NCBI RefSeq assembly: GCF_030867145.1
Contig: NC_134429.1
Location: 16,156,615-16,220,614, forward strand
Length of the DNA stretch: 64,000 bases
Source of the DNA: Opisthocomus hoazin
Lineage: Eukaryota > Chordata > Aves > Opisthocomiformes > Opisthocomidae
Reading direction: 5' to 3'
Each line of letters begins with the position of its first letter. Positions within the stretch are counted from its first letter, which is position 1. Positions 24,891 through 38,300 of the stretch are shown here, piece after piece. A program made the translations under genes and the position numbers. The notes beneath the pieces were generated by a model that worked only from the letters and a program-made list of their open reading frames with translations, did not search any database and was not told where the DNA came from.

Positions 24891-25190
24891 GGATGCTGGG
24901 AGCTGTAGTCCCCGGCCCAGAGGCACGCTGGAAGCTGCAGTCCCTTTCCCCCACCCCGGGGCATGCTGGGAGCTGCAGTCCCTCTCCCCCCCTGCGGGGC
25001 ATGCTGGGAGCTGCAGTGCCTCTCCCCATGCCCCAGGGCATGCTGGGAGTTGCAGTCCCTCTCCCCATGCCCCAGGGCATGCTGGGAGCTGCAGTGCCTC
25101 TCCCCATGCCCCGGGGCATGCTGGGAGCTGCAGTGCCTCTCCCCATGCCCCGGGGTATGCTGGGAGCTGCAGTCCCTCCCTGGGCACTGA
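24890..25190. repeat. Tandem array of ZNF143/THAP11-like motifs
   Basis: About eight units with a period near 45 bp, each carrying GGCATGCTGGGAGCTGCAGT or a close variant, separated by CCCTCTCCCCATGCCCC. The first unit reads GATGCTGGGAGCTGTAGTCC, whose reverse complement fits the promoter motif ACTACANNTCCCAGNATGC bound by ZNF143 and THAP11. Confidence 0.8.
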
Positions 25191-25299
25191 GCGCCCCGTC
25201 ATGACGCTGGGGGATGGCCCGTCCTCTGTCCCTGCCCGCAGGGACACTGCGCTGGGCTGACCTTGGCTGGACAGAGAGCCTCGACTCGGGGACACTGAT

Positions 25300-26540
25300 T
25301 CAGTGGAGGAAAAGAAGGTTATCAGGAGTAGTCAGCATGGATTCACCAAGGGGAAATCATGCCTGACCAATCTGATAGCTTTTTACGATGGCATGACTGG
25401 CTGGGTAGATGAGGGGAGAGCCGTGGATGTTGTCTACCTAGACTTCAGCAAGACTTTCGACACGGTCTCCCAGAACATCCTCCTAGGGTAGCTCAGGAAG
25501 TGTGGGCTGGATGAATGGTCGGTGAGGTGGACTGGGAACTGGCTGAATGGCAGAACTCAGAGGGTTGTCATCAGCGGTGCTGAGTCTAGTTGGAGGTCAG
25601 TCACTAGTGGTGTGCCCCAGGGGTCAGTACTGGGCCCAGTCTTGTTTAACTTCTTCATCAATGACCTGGATGAAGAGTTAGAGTGTACCCTCGGCAAGTT
25701 TGCTAATGACACCAAACTGGGAGGAGTGATGGATACACCGCCAGGCTGTGCTGCCATTCAGCGTGACCTGGACAGGCTGGAAAGCTGTGCAGAGAGGAAC
25801 CTGATGAGGTTCAACAAAGGCAAATGCAGGGTCCTGCACTTGGGGAGGAACAACCCCAGGCACCAGTACAGGCTTGGGGCTGAGCTGCTGGAGAGCAGCT
25901 CTGTGGAGAGGGACCTGGGTGTCTTGGTGGACAACAGGTTGACCATGAGCCAGCAGTGTGCCCTGGCTGCCAAGAAAGCTAATGGGATCCTGGGATGCAT
26001 TAGGAGGAGGGTAGCCAGTAGGTTGAGGGAGGTTCTCCTTCCCCTCTACACTGCCACTGTGAGGCCCCATCTGCAGTGCTGTGTCCAGTTCAAGAGAGAT
26101 GAGGAGCTACTGGAGAGAGTCCAGTGGAGGGCTACGAGGATGATGAGGGGAGTGGAGCTTCTCTCCTACGAGGAGAGGCTGAGAGAGCTGGGCTTGTTCA
26201 GCCTGAAGAAGAGAAGGCTGCGAGGGGACCTTAGAAATGCTTATAAACATCTCAAGGGTGGGTTTCAGGAGGATGGGGCCAAACTCTTTTCAGTGGTGCC
26301 CAGCGACAGGACAAGGGGCAATGGGCACAAACTGAAGCAGAGGAAGTTCCGTCTGAACATGAGGAAGAACTTCTTCCCTCTGAGGGTGACGGAGCCCTGG
26401 CCCAGGCTGCCCAGGGAGGCTGTGGAGTCTCCTTCTCTGGAGATATTCAAGACCTGCCTGGACGCAGTCCTGTGCAGCCTGGTCTAGCAGACCCTTCTTC
26501 GGCAGGGGGGTTTGACTAGATGATCCACAGAGGTCCCTTC
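25300..26540 (+). mobile_element. CR1 LINE, 5'-truncated, with most of the 3' RT region
   Basis: Encodes CR1 ORF2 RT blocks: [37 protein letters not shown], then after a TAG at 25489 [20 protein letters not shown] and [20 protein letters not shown]. The catalytic FADD motif is FAND here (AAT at 25705-25707), so the enzyme would be dead even without the stop. It runs into a second CR1 in opposite orientation at 26541. Confidence 0.93.
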
Positions 26541-27085
26541 ACAGAATCACAGAATCACAGAATCACAGAATAGTAGGGGTTGGAAGGGACCTCTGTGGGT
26601 CATCTAGTCCAACCCCCCCGCCGAAGCAGGGTCACCTACAGCAGGCTGCACAGGACCTTGTCCAGGCGGGTCTTGAATATCTCCAGAGAAGGAGACTCCA
26701 CAACCTCCCTGGGCAGCCTGTTCCAGTGCTCCGTCACCCTCAGAGAGAAGAAGTTCCTCCTCATGTTCAGACGGAACTTCCTGTGCCTCAGTTTGTGCCC
26801 ATTACCCCTTGTCCTGTCACTGGGCACCACTGAAAAGAGCTTGGCCCCATCCTCCTGACACCCACCCTTCAGATATTTGTAGGCATTTATAAGGTCCCCT
26901 CGCAGCCTTCTCTTCTTCAGGCTGAACAAGCCCAGTTCCCTCAGCCTCTCCTCGTAGTGGAGATGCTCCAGTCCCCTCACCATCCTTGTAGCCCTCCGCT
27001 GGACTCTCTCCAGTAGCTCTTCATCCTTCTTGAACTGGGGAGCCCAGAACTGGACACAGTACTCCAGATGAGGCCTCATCATCTC
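26541..27085 (-). mobile_element. CR1 LINE 3' end, minus strand, tail to tail with the previous CR1
   Basis: Starts on the plus strand with four CACAGAAT repeats (the CR1 3' terminal octamer reversed). On the minus strand it encodes [20 protein letters not shown] and [20 protein letters not shown]. With the plus-strand CR1 it forms an inverted repeat with arms of about 550 bp. Confidence 0.92.
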
Positions 27086-27149
27086 GTCGCATCCCTGCAT
27101 GCTCTCACTACGTTTCAAACCTAAACACAGCAAAACTCTGTTATCATTG

Positions 27150-27224
27150 TAGAACCGGCCCCGTGCTCAGCCCTGCAAGCACCCGAGCGCCGGGAGGAAG
27201 GGGTGAGCGAGCGGAGAGCGAGCG
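27150..27224 (+). other. Possible 5' noncoding exon of the CCDC30-like copy B gene
   Basis: A short GC-rich block (GAGCGAGCGGAGAGCGAGCG) ending at a consensus donor GTAAGT at 27225, about 1 kb before the first coding exon I can place. No ATG is evident. The call rests only on the donor and base composition. Confidence 0.3.
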
Positions 27225-28230
27225 GTAAGTCACGGTGTCAACACGCAGAGAAGATCCAGAATTTTAGCAAGGCTTTCTGCAGCGGCAAACAGTCTCTTCA
27301 GCAAAATGAACGCTTCGGTAGGAGACGTTCCTTGCCTTTTATTTTAAATAACAAAACTGAAAATCCAATATCAAAATCCTTGTTTGAAACAGAGGTTTGG
27401 GGTTGTGTTTTTGTTTTTTCTTGCCAGATTGGGACCAAGAAAGAAGGTATGTTTTTATTTTTGTCTGAATAAAAGTCAAATTTAAGCTGAAATTTCCTGT
27501 GCCCAGCATGAAGCTGAAAAGGGAAAAATCTTTGTTCATCTTTTCAATAAGGAAAAGTGTCTTCTTGCTAGTTCTGCTTAGGATTAGGATACCAGTGTAT
27601 ATGCGGACAAATTTCTGTCAGTCTGCTCCTAATACATCTTTTCCTATTTCTTGCACTCGAAATACGGGATAGTCTGCATTAACTGGTGTGATGGTTGCAG
27701 ATGTTTGTTGATTCAGGCTTGGAGGGTTGGTATACAACCACAATTTTGACTGTACTGGCCATTTCGTAAACATAGGTGCTAGCACAGCACTGATACATGA
27801 ACTGTGACTGTGTTTTGGCTTGCAGCAAATTATGAAATTTGTGATGAAAATAAGAAATATGGCTGTTTGGGCTTTTCAAAACTTACCCTAGCTGTTTGTG
27901 AAACCCGTACCTAAATATCCGAGGTGAGGCATTTTCCATGTTCTAGAGGTAAACTGAGTCTCTGGAATAACTATGGAGGGACCGCTGTAATAAACAGAGC
28001 ACTGCTATTGAGCCTGGATCTCCAGAAACATAAACCTCTACCATTTGAATAAGAGCAGATGTTCCCATACGTCTGGGGAACTCCCCTCTCTGCTGTCACA
28101 CGCGTACAGCTGTGCATAAGGGCAGTGCAATTTTGGAACCCTTATTCCTGTGATAGCCCCCCTTTGAGCTTGATGGAGGTCAAAGTCCAGACCAGGGCTG
28201 GTGACCAGGTGTTTTTCCTGTTCTGTACAG

Positions 28231-31200
28231 ACAAAACTGAGCTACAGAAGGCCATGGAGCACAACAGCAGACTGGACAAGGAAATCCTGGCGCTGCGAGC
28301 ACGGGTCCAAACACTTGACTTGGAAAGGAAAGCGTTCCTTGATTTGGTGAGTACCCATCTCCCGCTGCCGGGTCTCCTGCGGCACCGAGGAGCCTCTGCG
28401 TGGCCGACAGCCCCCGGGCTGGCTCTGGACGTTCCACCCCGCTCCTTCACCTGCCTCGCCGCTCTGATTTCCCCTCTCTTTTTCTGCAGCAAGTCTTTCC
28501 AGAGCTGCGGTTCTGACGTTGTGTGACTCATGGAGTAATAGAGTTTGGGAAATGGGCAGAATAGTTATCCAAAGAGTGCTTTAAGGCAGCTGCTGTTACT
28601 GCAGCCCTGAAAAAAGGCGGCTCTCAGAGCATCCTCCGGTGCAGGAAGGGTTCGATGCCTCGCCAAATGGAGGGGGCTGCGCGGGCTCACACCGCGTATG
28701 TGCTTTAGGGCTTGCAGCAGAGTCCTGAAAGACGCGAGCAGGATCAGCTCGGTGCTTGCTGTTACTGGCCAATGTCTGCACACATTTAAGCGAGCAAACA
28801 GAGTACGCAACATTCCTACCTTTTCCTAGGGACTGTTATTAAAGACAACAAATAAGTTAGTCTAAACCCCAATACCTAGCCATTTTTAAACAATTTTTAA
28901 TTTATGCTTATGTTTTGATACTTCTCTGCCTCTTTGGCTTTTTATTGTGTCTGCGTTGATTTGCTCAGTAGCAGATAAACTTATTCCTTTTCATTTTGTG
29001 TTGGCTTTCTTAAGTGACTGTCATTACCATTAATGTTTGACGTAATGAATTTAGGATTCTCTAAATGCAGTAGTCTTTATCAACAACATAGTTCCTTACC
29101 GAGATTGGCAACAGTGAATGAACACAACAGTCTGTTTCCCATTAAAAAGTGTCATTTGGCACAAATTTGGTGTCTGTTCTTAACTCCAATTCTTTATATC
29201 AGTCCTTCAGCAGCCTGTAATTGGTTGCCGGCAGCCTATAATTACGTATGCTGCCCCAGCACAGATAGCTCAGCAGCTGTCTTGCTGGTCTCTCGGATCA
29301 AAATGAGTATTTTTAAATCAATAGAAGTATCTCTGACAGTACCATGCCCATCTCTTTATGATAATATTGAAAACTTACTTTCTTGAATATAATTTATTCA
29401 CATTTGAGGATTTAAAAATTTGAGTATGTAGTTCTGTTCCTTCCGTTGAAAGAAGTTGCTGGTTCTTCCTTAGCATAGCATCTAAGCGCGTCTGTAATCT
29501 CTAAGCTTGTATTTGCAGGACAGTCTGTTTCTGGGTCTGCAAAAACATTATGTAATTTAGTTCATATTGCTCAGTTTACTTTTTTTTAATTCCAGATAAC
29601 ATTGTATTTGCTTTAGGACACTGCTTCTTTCGGTCGCTATGTATACATACACTTTTGTGTGTATACCTATGTTTTTATTACATATAAAGAGAGAAATATA
29701 TAGACACAACAAATCTGCAGAGAAGTGTAAGATATTGTTTTCTCTGTACAGAAAAAAAATGCAGCCAGACTGAGACTGCTTCCAACCAACCACGTTGTTA
29801 AGCTAAAAGCAAATTACCTTTATTCCTTAGGAATGAGGTTTAACTGTTGGCACAGAAGTTAGAAACCCACCATTTTTAGTATGTAGAAGCTGAAACTGTA
29901 CTTTGTTACGAGCCACAGAAGTTCTGCATCCTGAGGTCTTTTTGCTGCCGGTGAGTTCCGGACAGCAGGGTGAGGAGCAGGCTGGCCAGCTGGCTCTGGC
30001 TTGGTGGTCTGTGGGAGACCGACCCCATCCCTGCCGTGTGCTCCACCAGTTGGTGTACTGAGCCTTAACCCTGCAGGATTCGGCGTCTGCGTGGCGTGAG
30101 CGGGCTCGCCAGGCGCCTGTGGGTGGAGGCATAGCACGAGGCTGAAGAAAGGAAAAATGCGTGCTGAGAAGGTGGCCTGTGAACGCTTTGCGAGGGCTGG
30201 TAGCTTCAGAGACTAGCAGTGCTGCTAAATCTGTGAAAAATGATGAAGTGGGGACGGCAGTGTTCTGCTGAACCCATGCGAGGTCCGTGGCATCGACTGC
30301 GTGAGGCTCAGCTGGCACCCATGGGTGCTGCTGGCCAGGCTTGAAGAGCACGGGATGGTACCTGCATCTGGTGAAGGTGAGCACCCTCTGCGGGGCTTCA
30401 CCAACACCCGGCCAGAAGTCACTGCGGTACGACCCCGTGCTTGTGAGTCGATGGCTGGGGTTTGCTTCCCGGCTGCTGCTCCAACTGGTAGCCAAGAGCG
30501 AGTGTGAGTGAGTGTGTGAGTGAGTGAGTGTGTGACGTGAACAGTTACCTGCTAATAACAGTATTCTATTGATCCCATCAATAACAGCAAAGGCCAAAAG
30601 GCATCCTCAGAAACAGTGATTGTCTACCCCTCTGCACCCAGTCCTGTTCGGTAAAAGGGAATGTACGACATGTGCGTGATCAGTAACTGAAATAAATGGA
30701 GAAAAATCGCTTACCCTTGAACATAGCAGCGTTCCCCCTTTTACTGCTTTTAGCTCTCTGAATAGTCTGAGGCCACCCGGTTGGAGCAGCCGCATGATCT
30801 CAACCGATCCCTCAAGCTGAGTGGTTAATATTAATAAATCTGCGGCGTATCTACAGCGAATTTGAGGGGAATCTTAATTCTCTAAGACAGCAAGATGAAC
30901 CTTCACCAAAAATACAAGCAAATGTTTTCCTTTTGAAGGATGAACAACTCAAAGAGGAGATCTCCGAGTATCAGAAGAGCGAGAAGCAAGGACTCCCGTT
31001 GCCTGCGCCAGCCGAGACCGAAGAAGTCGCAGCGTGCTTGCTGCAGGTATTGCCCAGGGCTTCTTGTTTGCCCCTCTCGAAAGCAGACTGGGCAAACAGG
31101 CCCCCCTCTGCATTTCAGCCCCGTGCCATCAATGAAGACGCACAGCCTGTAGTGCAGAAAAGCTTGTCTTCTCCTTTCTCCGTGCGTGTGAGCGCGTCCT

Positions 31201-32271
31201 GTGCAGGTGGGACGTAGGATTTGTGCTGGCCGTGACAAAGGCATGTGGAGCATGTCTCTTGGCCTTCGCCACTACCCACTAGTGCCTTCATATTATTACA
31301 GGTCTTGGAGGGGGTTTGCTCCTACGGCTGGTGGATTATCTAATGCAGATAGATGTAGCAGAAGTAGCTCGTGTTTTCTAGCTCTCCCATTCATTCATGA
31401 GAGACTCGGGTAGCTTTGGAATCACATTGTGCTAAGATTTCAGTCGTGGTTATGTGCTAACTTTTAATTATCTCTTCAGTCACAGGTCCCGAAGGATGAA
31501 GGGAGGGTTGAAGGAGACCACGCTTCAGGCAAAGCTGGCTCAGACCAAGACGACCAGTACCAGAGCAGTGAAACACTTCGTAAAAGGTGAGAAACCCAGA
31601 AATCCTTCTTCACCTGTCGTATTTTCACGGTGATTTCCTGGTGCTCTGGGTGCTGGTATTCTGTCTCGCAGAGTGCTTTTAAGTTCTTTAGGATACTCTC
31701 GGGTACCAGCTTTGTTCCTCTGCTCCCAAATTGGAAAGTTTGGAGGTAACGCAGTCCTGAGGGAGTCTGTAGCCCTTGGTATCAAGAATGCAGGCTGTTT
31801 TCAGGCACTTTCTCTAGCTGCTTTTGTGAAAGAGTAGGCTTTTGGCTCTTGTGGTTCTCTGCAGACAAAAGTGTTGTTTTCAAAATGGTTTTGTTGCTGG
31901 GAAGATTTCTGTGGATTTGGTTGCTGTCCAGGGGTGTACCAAAACACTTGGCTTTCAGACTTATAAATATGTAAACTGGGATTTTTCAGGGAAGTCAAAG
32001 CTTGGTTCTCCTGTGGCCTGCTCAGGAAGCTGCTGCTGAGCAGGTTCTGGCAGCTTCAAGGTAGAAAGAAGGGTCTCGTCGCATCCCTCTGTCTTCTTTT
32101 CTTTTCTTTTCTTTTCTTTTCTTTTCTTTTCTTTTCTTTTCTTTTCTTTTCTTTTCTTTTCTTTTCTTTTCTTTTCTTTTCTTTTCTTTTCTTTTCTTTT
32201 CTTTTCTTTTCTTTTCTTTTCTTTTCTTTTCTTTTCTTTTCTTTTCTTTTCTTTTCTTTTCTTTTCTTTTC

Positions 32272-32302
<31 letters not shown>

Positions 32303-35300
32303 CTTTTCTTTTCTTTTCTTTTCTTTTCTTTTCTTTTCTTTTCTTTTCTTTTCTTTTCTTTTCTTTTCTTTTCTTTTCTTTTCTTTTCTTTTCTTTTCTT
32401 TTCTTTTCTTTTCTTTTCTTTTCTTTTCCCTTCTTTTCTTTTCTTTTCCCTTCTTTTCTTTTCTTTTCCCTTCTTTTCTTTTCTTTTCCCTTCTTTTCTT
32501 TTCTTTTCCCTTCTTTTCCCTTCTTTTCTTTTCCCTTCTTTTCTTTTCCCTTCTTTTCTTTTGCCTTCTTTTCTTTTGCCTTCTTTTCCCTTCTTTTCTT
32601 TTGCCTTCTTTTCCCTTCTTTTCTTTTGCCTTCTTTTCCCTTCTTTTCTTTTGCCTCGTTTCCCTTCTTTGCTTTTCCCCTTCCAATGCCCAAGCCTGGT
32701 CTTCCACCTCAAGCAGTTGAATTTGCCATTCAAATTGCCAGACCTCCATCGTTGCTTGCGTAGGGCCCCTCCACCAATAATTCCCATGCATTGCCAGGTT
32801 AATAAGAGCAGCCACAGGTCATGCTGGATGCGAGACTCGAGATTAGCAGGGCAGAAATATTCCATAGTGAAAAACACATTGGCTCTTCCTCGCCAGTGGT
32901 AAGCAGTTTGGATGTCTGTCAGTGTGTTTACGTAGCAGTTCTAGCCGTGGCGATGTCGGTCTTTGTGTAGGTGCCAAGAGGTGATTGAAAACATCGAGGG
33001 CAGGAATTCACAGCTCCTTCACAAGCTGCAGAAACTGGCGCAGGAGCACGAGGATTTGGTTGAGCGCAATGAAGAGCTGGAATCCATTCTGGGAGAGACC
33101 CAGATCCAAACCAAGCAGGAGAAGGAACAGTTTGAGAGTGAGGTGGAGGGGCTTCACCGGAAAGTAAGTAAGGAACGGAAGAAATACAGTTTGGTTTTGT
33201 TTAATTCTAGCTGCTTTTCTCTCTGCGTATTGATTAGTAAAATAAAATGATGTTTGACCTAAACCTTTAGTTTGACAAGAAATGCAAATAGCAAGATTTG
33301 CCAGTTTCAGAAATGAGGGGAAAAGAAAGAAAAAATTCCAGCAGTGAGTAAATGACGCTTGCTTGGAGGTGCAGATTCCCCCAGTGTCACAGCAGCACTG
33401 TCTTTTCCAGCTCCTGTGCCCCCTCCTTGGTGCTTGGGCAAGCAGAGTTAACGGACTGATGTTCCACGTGCATCCACAGGAGTGAGACCGGGCGACACTC
33501 CCTTCCCGTACGGCCTCTCTCTACATGTGGGCTGCGCACCCTTCAGTTTCTTGGCTGAGCTGAAGGAAAGCCTTTTTGTTTCAAATTCGAGTTGCATCGT
33601 TCGTTCTCTGGAGCGATTTCTTCTGAAGCTTTTGTAGCTTAGAAGCTTTGGTTTCCCCTGAGAGGCTCTCCCGGGAGGCATCGGTGCTCCTGACCGACTG
33701 CAGCGCTGGTCTCCTGCAGGAACAGCTTTTCTGTGTTGGACATTCGTTTCTTCTGCCTGTGGTTCCTGCTGCAGTGCAAGTTCCAGGAAGCCCCAAGTCC
33801 TCTTGAGGCTCAGAGGAGAGGCACGAGGTTTTCCTGAAGCCCATGAGTTGGCACTTAACCTGGCACCCATAATAGAAGTCCAGGCTTTGACTTGAATCCC
33901 TAAGCCCTCTCCAGACCTGTCCAACATGAAAACAGTCAGTGTGGGACACTGATGCTCCTTGATCCCAGGAAAGGTCACCAGTTAAGCGTGCTGGTGGCAA
34001 AAGATTGCACTTTTGGCTTTTCCCCAAGGGACGGCATCATGGAGATCTGTCAGCCTGTGTGGTAAACACTGTGGCCCTTCTGGGTGTGGGGGGTCAGGAT
34101 CTGTGCTGCCTGGGGACATCCCTGCTGAAAATGCCGAATTTGAGAGGACAGTGAGTTTCTCTCATCACCTGCTATCTCCTGCTGCAGCGTCTGCTGTTGA
34201 ACGGGGCAGGCATGGCTGGACACATCTTTTTGAAGAGCTGTAATGAGCCGATACATCTGGAGAAGCCCTGCTCAGTCTTGTGATCAGATGAGATCTCTCC
34301 AGTCTCTTCCTAACCCATGTCCTGCTTGATTTTGGGCACCCTGATTTTGGGCAAACTGAATCTTTTGCTGTGAATAGGACAAGACCATTCAGATCATCCT
34401 TTGACTTCAGGAGGTTGATAGAAAGTCCTGGTTATTTCTACTCATTTGCATGTGACAGGGAACGTCTGGGAAGCTGCCAACGTAGAGCACCATGTTCATT
34501 ATCTGGTTTACCAGAACCATGGCAACGTTAGAGGTCTCCTTGCAACACCTGCAGAGCCATCTCCATCCATGTTTTAAGCAAAGATTAGCTTATTGCTGAA
34601 GCTTCTCAGCCCAGTGCTGCCTTTGTCAGAGTGGTCTTTAGCCTCAATTTACCGGATGGATTCTCCATCCCTCTGGAGGTCAATCTGTGAGGAGCGCCTG
34701 GACTTAAGGACTGGTTTGTCACTGCTTGCCCCCAGGGAAAATACTGCTTGTAGCATCACTACCAGGGTACGCAATCCCTTATGGACCGGGCAGCTAAGGA
34801 ATTTATAGGCAGAGAGAACAGAAGAAGCCAGAAGTTGGTCTTGCTAGATGGGTAGGTGGACTTCTCCCCAAAAAGGCTGGCTGAGGAGGTCTTTTCCTGT
34901 GGCTGAAGCCCTGCTGCCTGGCCAAAAGCTCTTCCTTCCTTGGGGTGAGTTGCCCTCTCCCCTCTGTCTGTGGTTGAGATGCCCTCTGCAGTGATCGTGT
35001 CCTGGACTGCCAGGCGGCAGGACCAGTCTGTAGTGTCCCCAGAGGACCTTGGACTTCTGAGGTGAGAAGGAAGGGCACACGCAGGTTTTCAGTCAGGAGT
35101 GAGCGGTGTTCGGACATGACTGTATGCTTGCTGTTGTGCTAAAACACGATGGGGGAGATACAGTAGCAGTGTGAAGGCATGTCCCATGTGAATGGCCTGC
35201 GTGAACCGCATGAAGTTCAACAAGGCCGAGTGCAAGGTCCTGCATGTGGGTCGGGACAATCCCAAACACAAGTACAGGCGGGGCAGAGAGTGGCTCAAGA

Positions 35301-38300
35301 GCAGCCCTGAGGAGCAGGACTTGGGGGTACTGGTGGATGAGAAGCTCAATGTGAGCCAGCAATGTGTGCTGGTAGCCCAGAAAGCCAACTGTTTCCTGGG
35401 CTGCATCCAGAGCAGCGTGGCCAGCAGGGCTAGAGAGGGGATTCTGCCCCTTTGCTCTCGTGAGACCGCACCTGGAGTCCTGCATCCAGCTCTGGAGCCC
35501 CCAACATAGGAAGGACCTGGATGTGTTGGAACAGATCCAGACGAGGGCCTCGAAGATGATCCGAGGGCTGGAGCACCTCTCCTACGAGGACAGGCTGAGG
35601 GAGATGGGGCAGTTCAGCCTGGAGAAGAGAAGGCTCCAGGGTGACCTTAGAGCAGCTGCCAGTGCCTGAAGGGGCCGACAGGAAGGATGGAGAGGGGCTT
35701 TTCAGAAGGGTGTGTAGTGATAGGACAGGGGGGGACGGCTCTAAACTAAAAGAGGGCAGATTTAGATGAGATATGAGGAAGAAATTCTTCACCATGTGGG
35801 TGGTGAGGCTCTGGCCCAGGTTGCCCAGAGAAGCTGTGGCTGCCCCCCTCCCTGGCAGTGTTCAAAGCCAGGCTGGATGGAGCTCTGAGCACCCTGGTCT
35901 GGTGGAAGATGTCCCTGCTCATGTCAGGGGGGTTGGAACCAGATGATCTTCAAGGTCCCTTCCAACCCAAACCATTCTGTGATTCTCTGAATGCTGAAGT
36001 AGCTGCGCATCTCCAATTGTTCAAAGGAACAAAAAGATGACTGGCTTGTCGGTAGCCTCTGGCTGTGAGGGAAAAGTCTCTAAATGCAGTGGAACAGACC
36101 GAAGGCGTGTTCAGATATCTGAATGCAGGATGCCAGCAGACATCATGTTGCTAAGCGTGCAGCTGAGGAGCCAAGGGCAGGCTCTCTGATGGGATTGGCA
36201 GAAGGTCTGTCCACCACGACTGTGCTTTTATTTAACTCGGGGTTTGTTCGGCACACACCAAAGCGTTTCCCTCTTTCTCACTGAAGCAGAATAAACACAA
36301 CCCTTCACAAATCAAACAAGATGCGTTTCCAGTTTGGAGAAATCCCTTCTTCTCTCTGAGCATTGTGAAACAGATCCCTGGGAACGCCGCTCTGGGGGAT
36401 GCAGGGTGAATGCAGCGGGGAGCACCAAGTAGCCAAGGAGACGCAAGGCGTTTCGGCTGGCAGGAGCTTGGCAGCCCCTGTAGCTGGAAAAAAGAGCGAG
36501 AAACGAGGCATGTAGGGCAGTGGAGGAGAGACGGGCAGACTGCGGGGTGCAAGAGGAGGTGGGCTAGGCCTTGCTTAGATCCGGCATCTGCTCGGATGGA
36601 GGGCTGCAGAGCTGCACCCTTCATCTCGCCGGGGCTTTTGGGTGCCTTGGAGGTGATGAGGGGAGGGCTGCACGAAGGCAGAGGCACTGGAGCCTGGGGA
36701 AGGCAGCGCTGCTGGGTGTTTGCCAGCCTGCCCTGTGTGAGGACTTGGAAGCCTTTTCTGTCTTGGCACGCCTACAAACATCTTGGCTGATTAGGCCACT
36801 GACTCAGAACGAGGACACCGGCATACAATGTCAGTATTGCTCTGTCGTTGGCACGAGACTGAAGAGCGCAACTCAAATGCTCGAAAGTTAGTGGCTTGGA
36901 GGAAGAATAAGCAAAATGATGGAAATGTGTGGCTGGATATCAACTTCATGACCAAAGGCTGGCTGGGGGGTGAGGGGGGAGGTGCATTTTGCCTTTGAGA
37001 TCCTTTCGAGAACTCTGAAGTCTTCTTGAACCCCCAGCTACCTTCTAGTCATGCAGGAGAGGGGGGTTTGTTGCCCTCTAGCTCTTCTGTAAGAGGCCGG
37101 GGTGTTTCACCCCACCGCTTTGCTTTTAACACCTAGGTTGGGTAACGTCATCTGTCTTAAAAACCAGTGTCCCAGCAGCTTTCCTGTGTGTCAGAGATTG
37201 TTCCCTGCTGGAAGCTTCAACAGAGTCGCCTTGTGCCTGAAGCCTGTCAGTGAAAGCAAAGCTCCTGGGCTTTGACACGCTGCTTTGTGGTTGCTTTAAA
37301 TGGACTGGGGTCGGAGGAGACTTGGCACTGCTTCGACTCTGCCTTCCCGTTGGAAAGGAGTGAAAAATGATCTCCAAATAAGTGCAAAGAAAGGAGGGTG
37401 AGAAAGGCAAGAGGCATCTTACGCTTCACTATCTACTCATGTGCGGGAGTGGAGCGACGGATGTTGCTCCTACGAGTACGGCGTGTGCTGTGTACAGATG
37501 GAACTGGACTTCATCTGCAGTTGGACATCATCTGCTTCCCGTATCCCCGCTCGCTCTGCAGCCCCATCCAGTGAAAGCCCAGCTCGGGCAGGTGGGGAGG
37601 CCAGCGTGAAGGCTTAGAAATAAGAAAACCAGCACAAACCAGCTGCGAGTGCCAAGACTGGGGCTTTGCAAAAGGAACTGTGCGGGGAGGAGAAGCTGGG
37701 CTGCTCCTGGCTCCTGTAAGCCCTTTAAGACTGCAGGACTAATAATCGTTCCCAGGAGATGCCCCACAAAGGTAGCTGCCTCGGGGTTGGGGGATGGATG
37801 GTGCAAACGCAGAGCGAGCACTTGTCCAGACAAACTCTTCCCTGCCAGGAGAAGTGCAGAGGTCAGCGTTTTGCTGGCTCAAGCCCAGAGTCCTGGGAGC
37901 CTTGCAGGAGGGAGTTACAACCTCCTTCGGGCAGACAAGTCCCCATGGACCAGGTCCAACATCTGCTTGGAGGAGATGGGCTGTTGGGAAACGGGCACTG
38001 CAGCAGCATGGGAAAGGAGGATGGCCCACGATGTAAATCAGGGTCTCCGTGCTGGGAGAGCAGCATGTCGAAGGCCCACACGCTGTGGAGGCTTTGCATT
38101 TTCACCGTACATCTAGGTCGCTTCTCTCCTTTTGTGGAGCAGTGTTCTGACTTGCCCTTGGACGGCTCCTTCGCCCTTTGAAGCAGCAGGATGAAGGACG
38201 TGAGCTGGAGCGAGCCCAAGCTGGTGGCTGTCCACCTCCACTCCTGGTCCTTGCTTCCAAACATGGAGCTCATTCTGTAATAGCGGCACGAGGAGCAATC

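Larger units (their letters stand above)
24155..28230. other. Spacer between unit A and the CCDC30-like copy B gene
   Basis: Unique DNA to about 24500, then a GC-rich island (24500-24890), a tandem motif array (24890-25190), and two CR1 fragments tail to tail (25300-27085). Next comes a GC-rich stretch with a possible noncoding first exon ending at a GTAAGT donor (27225), then AT-richer DNA without recognisable genes to 28230. This is the probable promoter region of the CCDC30-like copy B gene. Confidence 0.6.

Noticed and set aside
24511..25295. Long open frames on both strands with repeats such as GMLGAAVPLPM
   Set aside because: Products of the tandem motif array and GC-rich island; frames open in several phases and on both strands.
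28855..29830. AT-rich intronic block considered as a possible DNA transposon
   Set aside because: No terminal inverted repeats, transposase motif or target duplication could be seen.
31961..32877. Long Lys/Arg/Glu-rich open frames on the minus strand
   Set aside because: They are the translation of the CTTTT microsatellite in three frames; pure low-complexity artefact.
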